Shown: in pieces, positions 55,415 through 61,509 of the stretch
Position numbering within the stretch: position 1 is the stretch's first letter
How the letters are laid out: each line of letters starts with the position of its first letter
The notes under the pieces: generated by a model
What the model was told of the DNA's origin: nothing
The model's database searches: none
What the model saw: the letters and a program-made list of their open reading frames with translations, nothing else
Translations under genes and position numbers: made by a program
Source: Massilia sp. ZL223
Lineage (GTDB): Bacteria; Pseudomonadota; Gammaproteobacteria; Burkholderiales; Burkholderiaceae_D
NCBI RefSeq assembly: GCF_018119395.1
Contig: NZ_JAGPWD010000034.1
Span: 1 to 61,509 of the forward strand
Length of the DNA: 61,509 nt
Reading direction: 5' to 3'

Positions 55415-56869
55415 TCAGGACCTGGCGCTGCGCAGGCGCGCCACCTGTTCCTCATAGGCTTCCGAAAACTTTTCCCCGTACAATCGCTGCAGGTCGGCGT
55501 CGGCATCGCGCGCGATCTGGGCATACAGTTCCACCATGCCGTCCCACAGCTTCGCCTTGCGCTTCGACGACAGCATCTTGTCCATCACGGTGGGCACGGC
55601 CAGGCGCGCCTCGATCGCCGCCGGGTCGAACTGGCGCAGGACGGCGCCCAGCGCCGCCCGCATCCCGGCAATGACGGCCAGCTCGTGGGCGCGGAGGTCG
55701 TCGAACGCGCCCGCCATCGCCTCGACCGGCGCCATGTAGCCGGATAGCGAACCGCCCAGCAGCTGGCGCAGCGCCCCCTCGGCGTGGGGGAAGAACTTGA
55801 GCGGGTTGTTCTCGCGCACCCCGAGCATCGTCATCTCGATCCGGCTCTCCCTCTTGGTGAGCGCGCGCGCCATCAGGACATCGATCGTCCCCGCCGTCGC
55901 CTCGCGCAGCATCGCGCCGACGATCTCGGCCACCTCCACGGCGGGCCGCTGGAGCTTGAGGTCGGGCAGCCCCAGACCGCGCAGCAGCGCGGCCATGACG
56001 GCGTCGTCCGCCGCCTCGAGCCGGGACACGGCCGCCGGCGCCGCCGGGGGCGATTCGGGCGCCGGCACGGCAAGCGGCACGGGGGCTGGCGGCGCCTGGA
56101 CCGGCGGCGCGGGAGGCGCGCGGAAGTCGGCGAGCGGATCGTAATCCTCCGGTATCGCAAAGGCGCCCATCGCCAGCGCAGGCGCGGCCGCGGGGACAGG
56201 CGACTGCGGCTGGGCCGGGGCGAACTGCGCGAACGGCGCGCTGCGCGACAAGGCCGCCCGCTCGGGCGGCACATGGTCGCTCTCGGCAGCCCTTCCCGGC
56301 CCCGCCGGAGCCGGGGTGAACATATTGAGTCCGAGCGGATCGCTTCCGCCGGCCAGCTCACCGGGGGCGATGTCGAGCAGCCCCGCGTCGGCGAGCGGAT
56401 CGCGCATCGGTGGCGCGCAAGGCCGGGCAGCTGCCGCCGGCGTCGCCGGTTCGAGCGGCGGAAGCTGGCGCGGCGCCGGCTCCGTCGGCGGCTCGAACAA
56501 AGGCAGCGCGGCATTGTTCGCGGGCGCCGGCGCCAGGGCCGGCGCCGGGCGCTCCGCCTCCACCACGGCCTGCAGCAGATAGTCGCCGATCAGGAGCCGG
56601 TCGCCGTGCGCCAGCGACACATGCGCGCCCTTGCCGAGCGGGCGGTCGTTGACCATGCTCGGGTTGCTGCCGAGGTCCTCGAGGACGAACTCTCCGTCCC
56701 GCACGAACACGCGCGCGTGCACGCGCGAGATATACTTGCTTGGATCGTCCAGCACCAGGGCGTTCTCGGGCGAGCGGCCGATATTGCCGCCTTCCGCGCC
56801 AAAGCGCACCGGCGGAGCCGGCGGCACCGGCTGGTGCCGGTAGGTCAGGATTCGCAGGGTCAGTGGCAT
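55415..56869 (-). CDS. tagH: T6SS FHA protein TagH (Fha)
   Basis: A 484-residue protein with an N-terminal FHA domain (NIGRSPENALVLDDPSKYISRVHARVF, LGSNPSMVNDRPL), a long Pro/Ala-rich linker and a C-terminal TagH domain (MMGVRENNPLKFFP-like MLGVRENNPLKFF, GYMAPVEAMAGAFDDLRAHELAVIAGMRAAL). The FHA domain binds phospho-Thr and couples PpkA/PppA signalling to T6SS assembly. Confidence 0.94.
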   Translation of the reverse strand: MPLTLRILTYRHQPVPPAPPVRFGAEGGNIGRSPENALVLDDPSKYISRVHARVFVRDGEFVLEDLGSNPSMVNDRPLGKGAHVSLAHGDRLLIGDYLLQAVVEAERPAPALAPAPANNAALPLFEPPTEPAPRQLPPLEPATPAAAARPCAPPMRDPLADAGLLDIAPGELAGGSDPLGLNMFTPAPAGPGRAAESDHVPPERAALSRSAPFAQFAPAQPQSPVPAAAPALAMGAFAIPEDYDPLADFRAPPAPPVQAPPAPVPLAVPAPESPPAAPAAVSRLEAADDAVMAALLRGLGLPDLKLQRPAVEVAEIVGAMLREATAGTIDVLMARALTKRESRIEMTMLGVRENNPLKFFPHAEGALRQLLGGSLSGYMAPVEAMAGAFDDLRAHELAVIAGMRAALGAVLRQFDPAAIEARLAVPTVMDKMLSSKRKAKLWDGMVELYAQIARDADADLQRLYGEKFSEAYEEQVARLRSARS

Positions 56870-56897
56870 CGTTCGCTCGTCTCGTTCGGCCTGCTCT

Positions 56898-58700
56898 TCA
56901 GTTGATCTGCACCAGCGCGCCGTCGATGGTCACCAGCGCCCCCGCGTGGAGCTTGGCGTTGGCGTCGGCGGCGATCTCGATCTCGGGCGCCTTGATGGTG
57001 ATCTTGGCCGCCTCGATCTTGATGCTGCTGGCGCCCACCCGCAATTCGATCGAGGTGCCCGCCTCGACCACGATGGTGCTGCCGACCTTGACCTCCTGCT
57101 TGCCGTCGATCGCCACCGACTGGTCGTGGCCGACCTCGAGCGCGTCGTCGTGCTTCACCACCCGCAGGAAGTCGCGTTCGGCGTGCATGAACACCTCCTC
57201 GCCGCCTTTCTTGTCCTCGAAGCGCAGTTCGTTGAAGCCGTCGCCGCCCTTGGAGGAGCGGCTCTTGACGGTCGACCTGGTCTGGCTCGCCGGCAAGGCA
57301 TAGGGCGGCATGGCGTCCGAGTTGTACAGGCAGCCGGTGACCAGCGGCCGGTCGGGGTCCCCCTCGAGGAAGCTGACGATCACTTCCATGCCGATGCGCG
57401 GCAGCGCCATCGCTCCCCAGCCCTTTCCGGCCCAGCCCTGGGCCACACGCACCCAGCACGAGCTGTTCTCGTCACCCTTTCCCTGGCGGTCCCAATGGAA
57501 CTGCACCTTGATCCGGCCGTACTGGTCGGTCCAGATTTCCTCGCCCGCCTTGCCGACCACGATCGCCGTCTGGGGCCCCTGCACCACCGGCCTGGCCACG
57601 CTGGCAGGTGGCCGGTAAGGGTGTTCCTTGCCGATCGCGCCAATCCGGCAGCGGAAGGCGAAGCCACCCGCGCCGCTCGCATAGTCGTTGCCGGTCACCT
57701 CGTAGCGAGCGGAGGTCACAAGGTATTCGCGGTTCTGGTCGTCGCGTGGATGGTCGGCGAGGGTGAACATCCCGCCCGGATACAGGCCGCGCGCATCGGT
57801 CAGGGCGACGGCCTGCTCGCACTGTCCGTGCAGGCGCTCGATACGGGCGCGCGCCAGCGCATTGCCGGCGCCTGCGGCGCTGTAGTTCCCGGGGTAGTCG
57901 AACACCTCGTAGGGCGCCTGCTCGAAACCGGCCGCCACGTTCGCCGAGGCCAGCAAGCCGCCGCTCAGGCAGTTCGAGGCCTTCTCGAAATCGAAATCGT
58001 TCAGCACCACCTTGCTGCTCGCGATCTCGCCGCCCACCGTCCAGGACGAGACGCTTTCCTCGCTCCAGGCTCCGGCGCGCACCGCATGGCCGAACTTGAG
58101 TCCGCCGTAGCCCGGGATGGACAGGTGGGCCGCGTAGGAGTCGGCCAGCACCATCGTGTGCTTGTCCGCTTCGTGGGTAAAATAAAAATAGATGCCGGCT
58201 CCCTCCAGCAGCCGGCAGACGAAATCGAAGTCGGTCTCGCGGTACTGCACGCAGTAAGCCAGGGGCGGATACTCGCCGCCGAGCGCGGATGCCGACAGGG
58301 ACACCACGCCGCCATAGGCCTGGCACACCTGCTTGACGATATCGGGCACCGCCAGGTCCTGGAAGATGCGGCAGTCGGCCGAGCGCGTGAGCAGCCACAG
58401 CCAGGGATGCAGGGTCGCCTCGTAGCTGGCGAACTCGCCCTGCCAGCCGGTGCTGCGAAAGCGCGTGACGATCCCGTTGAAGTAGCGCAGGCCGCCCTCC
58501 TCGTCGGTGGCCAGCGTCACCGTCATCGGCTTGCCGAGGACGTCCGCGACCCGCACGGCGCCGTCGCTGGACAGCAGGTGCACCGTGAACGCCGACAGGC
58601 GTCCGAGTCCTTCCTCGCCACTCATGCCGGCGAACAGCAGGACGTCGTCCGGCAGCGCGCTGCTGACGCGCGCCTCGCGGTTCAGTTGAATGGCATCCAT
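56898..58700 (-). CDS. vgrG: T6SS spike protein VgrG (TssI)
   Basis: A 600-residue trimeric-spike protein: gp27-like domain at the start (EARVSSALPDDVLLFAGMSGEE, CQAYGGVVSLSAS, QYRETDFDFVCRLLEGAGIYFYF), the gp5 OB fold (DQYGRIKVQFHWDRQGKGDENSSCWVRVAQGWAGKGWGAMALPRIGMEVIVSFLEGDPDRPLVTGCLYN) as separate short blocks in order, and a C-terminal beta-helix. There is no long C-terminal effector extension. The DUF4280 tip gene follows its 5' side with a 19-base gap, so the two probably form one spike. Confidence 0.95.
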   Translation of the reverse strand: MDAIQLNREARVSSALPDDVLLFAGMSGEEGLGRLSAFTVHLLSSDGAVRVADVLGKPMTVTLATDEEGGLRYFNGIVTRFRSTGWQGEFASYEATLHPWLWLLTRSADCRIFQDLAVPDIVKQVCQAYGGVVSLSASALGGEYPPLAYCVQYRETDFDFVCRLLEGAGIYFYFTHEADKHTMVLADSYAAHLSIPGYGGLKFGHAVRAGAWSEESVSSWTVGGEIASSKVVLNDFDFEKASNCLSGGLLASANVAAGFEQAPYEVFDYPGNYSAAGAGNALARARIERLHGQCEQAVALTDARGLYPGGMFTLADHPRDDQNREYLVTSARYEVTGNDYASGAGGFAFRCRIGAIGKEHPYRPPASVARPVVQGPQTAIVVGKAGEEIWTDQYGRIKVQFHWDRQGKGDENSSCWVRVAQGWAGKGWGAMALPRIGMEVIVSFLEGDPDRPLVTGCLYNSDAMPPYALPASQTRSTVKSRSSKGGDGFNELRFEDKKGGEEVFMHAERDFLRVVKHDDALEVGHDQSVAIDGKQEVKVGSTIVVEAGTSIELRVGASSIKIEAAKITIKAPEIEIAADANAKLHAGALVTIDGALVQIN

Positions 58701-58719
58701 GGCTTGTCCTGGATTGAAC

Positions 58720-59109
58720 TCACGGAATCATGGTCCTCGCGGTGCCCGGTGTGACGAAGCCGATCACGCCGCCCCAGTTGCACATGCAGGTCGATATGTT
58801 GTCCAGCGCCGGGATGTGGGCGATCTGCACGGTCGGCGCACCGCTGGCCCAGGGCGTACTCGTGGCGGGGACGCAGGGCATGGGTGTCAGCGCACCTTGG
58901 GCCGCCGCCGTGGCCGACGCGACGCTGGGATTGGCCAGCGAGCTGCACAGGCCGAAGGGCGTGATGTTTACCATCGAAATATGGTCCATGATGGTCGCCG
59001 CCGGCGGCCCCTCGCACATCACCTTGTTCTTTGGCTGCACCACCAGGGCCGCCGGCGCAGCGCCGAAGCTGCAGCGCATCAGCGCTCCCATCGAGACTTG
59101 ATTTGGCAT
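58720..59109 (-). CDS. DUF4280 PAAR-like spike tip protein
   Basis: A 129-residue protein with the DUF4280 pattern: MGALMRCSFGAAPAAL at the start, NITPFGLCSSLANPSV and CMCNWGGVIGFVTPG near the end, with regularly placed Cys and Pro. Such proteins sharpen the VgrG spike and bring cargo. It lies directly between vgrG and an unknown hydrophobic protein. Confidence 0.88.
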   Translation of the reverse strand: MPNQVSMGALMRCSFGAAPAALVVQPKNKVMCEGPPAATIMDHISMVNITPFGLCSSLANPSVASATAAAQGALTPMPCVPATSTPWASGAPTVQIAHIPALDNISTCMCNWGGVIGFVTPGTARTMIP

Positions 59110-59124
59110 GGCCCGCCTCCCTCC

Positions 59125-59679
59125 TCATTTCGCCGCGCAGGCCTGGTGGGCCTGGTAGCCGGACAGGATCAGCTGCGCCACGCTGCCGGCGAGCAGGATG
59201 GCGCCGATGCCGGTGCCGGCGGCGGGCACCACCATGGCCGTGGTCAGTCCCGCGGCGGCCAGGTCGGCCATGGCAGCGATGCACTTGGCCTTCTTGTCGT
59301 CGTTACCGGCAAGGCTCAGCGCGAGCGAGGTCTTCTTCGCGAAGGCTGCACCGACCGCGACCATCGCCCCACCCGGTCCCTTGCCGGCGACCGAGACCAG
59401 TCCCGCGCTGACGACCAGGATCTGCGCCGCCGTCACGCCCACCACCAGGCCTTGCGATCCGGAGGCCTTGCCCGCCAGCTTGCCGGTGGCCAGCGTCTTG
59501 TTGGCGATACCGATCACCATATCGGCCGGCTTGCCGGAAGCGAGCTTGATCGTATTGTTGAAATTCGCGAGCAGGAACGCGAACAGGTCGGGATTCTTCA
59601 GCACCGCCCTGGTATTCGGGGTATTCGCGGACTGCAGCCCCGCCGCCAGGATCTCCTGGGAATTGCTGGTGTCGCTCAT
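59125..59679 (-). CDS. Unknown hydrophobic protein in the T6SS spike operon, candidate cargo
   Basis: A 184-residue protein without signal peptide. It is very rich in Ala, Gly, Val and Leu and has several potential amphipathic or membrane segments (QGLVVGVTAAQILVVSAGLVSVAG, GAMVAVGAAFA, AAGTGIGAILLAGSVAQLILSG) with Lys-rich turns between. I do not recognise a family. Its place directly behind the DUF4280 tip suggests a spike-delivered, perhaps membrane-acting cargo, or an accessory protein. No gene with clear immunity features lies next to it. Confidence 0.7.
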   Translation of the reverse strand: MSDTSNSQEILAAGLQSANTPNTRAVLKNPDLFAFLLANFNNTIKLASGKPADMVIGIANKTLATGKLAGKASGSQGLVVGVTAAQILVVSAGLVSVAGKGPGGAMVAVGAAFAKKTSLALSLAGNDDKKAKCIAAMADLAAAGLTTAMVVPAAGTGIGAILLAGSVAQLILSGYQAHQACAAK

Positions 59680-59733
59680 CGTTTCTCTCCACCCTGTTTT
59701 GGATATTGTCCCTGTTGGCCGCCCGTCGGTTCC

Positions 59734-61455
59734 CTAGCTGAACTCGTAGGCGAAGGCTGCGCCGTCGGTGCCGACCCTGACGCCCCTGATCGCGCGGCCT
59801 TCCATCATGCGCGTCAGGAACTCGCGGCTGATGTCCGGCAGCATGGTGTTGGTCAGGATCGCATCGATCATCCGCCCCCCGGATTCGCTCTCGGTACAGC
59901 GCGACACCACCAGCCCGACCACATCGTCGCCGTAGGCGAACGGGATCTTGTAGCGGGCCTCGACACGCTTGCGGATGCGCTCCAGTTGCAGCCTCACGAT
60001 CCTGCCCAGCATCTGGTCCGACAGCGGATAGTAGGGAATCGTCACCAGCCGCCCGAGCAGCGCCGGCGGAAACACCTTGAGGAGGGGTTCGCGCAGCGCC
60101 TTGGCCATGCCTTCCGGGTCGGGCATCAGGTCCGGATCCGCGCACAGGCTGGCGATCAGCTCCGTGCCCGCATTGGTGGTCAGGATGATCAGGGTGTTCT
60201 TGAAGTCGATGAAGCGCCCTTCCCCGTCCTCCATGAAGCCCTTGTCGAACACCTGGTAGAAGATCTCGTGCACGTCCGGGTGGGCCTTCTCGACTTCGTC
60301 GAGCAGCACCACCGAATACGGCTTGCGGCGCACGGCCTCGGTCAGCACCCCGCCTTCGCCATAGCCGACGTAGCCCGGCGGCGCGCCCTTGAGCGTGGAC
60401 ACGGTGTGCGCTTCCTGGTATTCGCTCATGTTAATCGTGATCAGGTTTTGCTCGCCGCCGTACAGCGCCTCGGCCAGGGCCAGCGCCGTTTCGGTCTTGC
60501 CCACGCCGGAGGTGCCGGCCAGCAGGAACACCCCGACCGGCTTGCCTGGATTGTCCAGCCCCGCGCGCGAGGTCTGGATCCGCTTGGCGATCATCTCCAT
60601 CGCGTGGTCCTGGCCAATGACCCGCTCCCCCAGCGTGGCGCCGATGCGCATGATGGTGTCCATCTCGTTCTTCGCCATCCGTCCGACCGGGATCCCGGTC
60701 CAGTCGCCGACCACCGCCGCCACCGCCTGGTAGTCGACGGTCGGCAGGATCAGTGGCGCCTCGCCCTGCAGTTCGCCCAGGCTGGCCTGCACCTGGCGCA
60801 GCTGCGCCATCAGTTCGCCGCGCTTGTCGCCCGGCGCCGCGGCCTCGTCTTCCACCGCCTGGCCGCCGGAGCGCAGCGCGGCGCGCAAGGCCAGCAACTG
60901 GTCGACCAGCGCGCGCTCTGCGTTCCAGCGTTCCTCCAGCGACGCCAGCCGGCTGCGTTCGGCCCCAAGCCGTTCCTCGACGTCGCCGGCGCGCTGTCCG
61001 GTCTCGATCCCGATCGCGCCCTCGCGGGCGATGATCGCCAGCTCGGTGTCGAGCGCTTCGATGCGCTTGCGGCTGTCATCGACCTCGGGCGGGGTGGCGT
61101 GCAGGCTCACCGCCACGCGGGCGCAGGCGGTGTCGAGCAGGCTGACCGATTTGTCGGGCAGCTGGCGCGCCGGAATGTAGCGGTGGCTCAGCCTGACCGC
61201 CGCCTCCAGCGCCTCGTCGAGGATCTGGACCTTGTGGTGCGCCTCCATGGTCGACGCCACGCCGCGCATCATCAGGATCGCGCGTTCCTCGTCCGGCTCG
61301 TCCACCTGGATGCTCTGGAAGCGGCGGGTCAGCGCCGGGTCTTTCTCGATATGCTTCTTGTACTCGGCGAAGGTGGTCGCGCCGATCGTCCGCAAGCTCC
61401 CCCGCGCCAAGGCCGGCTTCAGCAAATTGGCGGCGTCCCCGGTGCCGGGGGGGCC
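59734..61455 (-). CDS. tssH: T6SS ATPase TssH (ClpV), N-terminus cut by the window end
   Basis: About 570 residues of a ClpV protein. The visible part begins in the first AAA+ domain (GDAANLLKPALARG, IGATTFAEYKKHIEKDPALTRRF), passes a middle coiled-coil region and includes the second AAA+ domain (Walker A GTSGVGKT, GAPPGYVGYGEGG, LLDEVEKAHPDVHEIFYQVFDKG). ClpV recycles the contracted TssB/TssC sheath. The N-terminal domain and first Walker A are outside. The frame runs into homopolymer sequence beyond about 61455. Sequence matches ClpV rather than ClpB by context. Confidence 0.92.
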   Translation of the reverse strand, partial: GPPGTGDAANLLKPALARGSLRTIGATTFAEYKKHIEKDPALTRRFQSIQVDEPDEERAILMMRGVASTMEAHHKVQILDEALEAAVRLSHRYIPARQLPDKSVSLLDTACARVAVSLHATPPEVDDSRKRIEALDTELAIIAREGAIGIETGQRAGDVEERLGAERSRLASLEERWNAERALVDQLLALRAALRSGGQAVEDEAAAPGDKRGELMAQLRQVQASLGELQGEAPLILPTVDYQAVAAVVGDWTGIPVGRMAKNEMDTIMRIGATLGERVIGQDHAMEMIAKRIQTSRAGLDNPGKPVGVFLLAGTSGVGKTETALALAEALYGGEQNLITINMSEYQEAHTVSTLKGAPPGYVGYGEGGVLTEAVRRKPYSVVLLDEVEKAHPDVHEIFYQVFDKGFMEDGEGRFIDFKNTLIILTTNAGTELIASLCADPDLMPDPEGMAKALREPLLKVFPPALLGRLVTIPYYPLSDQMLGRIVRLQLERIRKRVEARYKIPFAYGDDVVGLVVSRCTESESGGRMIDAILTNTMLPDISREFLTRMMEGRAIRGVRVGTDGAAFAYEFS

Positions 61456-61509
61456 CCCCCCGCCCCCCCCGGGGGGGGGGGGGGGGGGGGGCGGGGGGGC
61501 CCGGCGGGG
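61456..61509. other. Low-complexity G/C runs at window end
   Basis: The last about 55 bases consist of long G and C runs, including more than 20 G in a row. This interrupts the ClpV frame and is best explained as an assembly or sequencing artefact at a contig end, not biology. Confidence 0.8.

Overview
The window is a GC-rich bacterial chromosome segment with dense, high-GC3 coding on both strands. A PEP-CTERM exported protein, several -24/-12 (sigma-54, RpoN) promoters, GGDEF/EAL proteins and a Proteobacteria-type type VI secretion (T6SS) cluster suggest a betaproteobacterium, most likely an Oxalobacteraceae member such as the Massilia/Telluria/Duganella group. This is inference from gene content; no rRNA or tRNA gene was seen.

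Layout. 0.3-5.4 kb: a PEP-CTERM protein with its own sigma-54 promoter, glucose-6-phosphate dehydrogenase, and a histidine kinase/sigma-54-type response regulator pair. 5.4-10 kb: a MacAB-like export operon behind a consensus sigma-54 promoter and TGTCCG dyads. 10-22.7 kb: metabolic and membrane genes (DUF2784, alpha/beta hydrolase, APC permease, exported methyltransferase, TRIC-type channel, two c-di-GMP enzymes, DoxX, acyl-CoA synthetase, MFS carrier). 22.9-30.2 kb: one minus-strand operon with HlyD adaptor, double-FHA membrane protein, TolC/NodT lipoprotein, FHA-GAF-HD-GYP protein and two DUF4399 proteins. 30.3-33.5 kb: a formylglycine-generating-enzyme-like protein and a membrane Ser/Thr kinase.

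33.6-46.4 kb is the most unusual part. Thirteen small genes in three duplicated units, plus a fourteenth at 45.7 kb, encode peptides of 65-93 residues. They share a leader with the hydrophobic spacing of double-glycine secretion leaders (L at -12, M/L at -7, V/I at -4, GG or GA at the cleavage site). Each unit starts with a sigma-54 promoter preceded by two 19-bp TGTTGGG...AACA-like sites exactly 32 bp apart. Nearby lie a C39-peptidase ABC exporter with two N-terminal cyclic-nucleotide-binding-like domains, a cytoplasmic PpiC-type prolyl isomerase and a sigma-54 activator. These form an operon led by the fourteenth peptide, with the same promoter and paired sites (33 bp apart). The exporter operon lacks an adaptor and outer-membrane protein; the 22.9-27.3 kb operon supplies both but has no ABC exporter. 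My reading is one RpoN-controlled type I system that exports a family of Cys-free, Asn/Gln/Ser-rich peptides, possibly matrix or amyloid-like rather than classical modified bacteriocins.

46.5-61.5 kb: a PP2C phosphatase, then a minus-strand T6SS cluster (immunity-like protein, Cys/His amidase-like effector, TagF, TssM, TssL-OmpA, TssK, TagH/FHA, VgrG, DUF4280 PAAR-like tip, unknown hydrophobic protein, TssH/ClpV). ClpV is cut by the window end, where the last roughly 55 bases are G/C homopolymer runs that look like an assembly artefact. TssA-G, TssJ and Hcp are not in the window. A kinase, two PP2C phosphatases and four FHA domain proteins suggest phospho-Thr signalling around both secretion systems.
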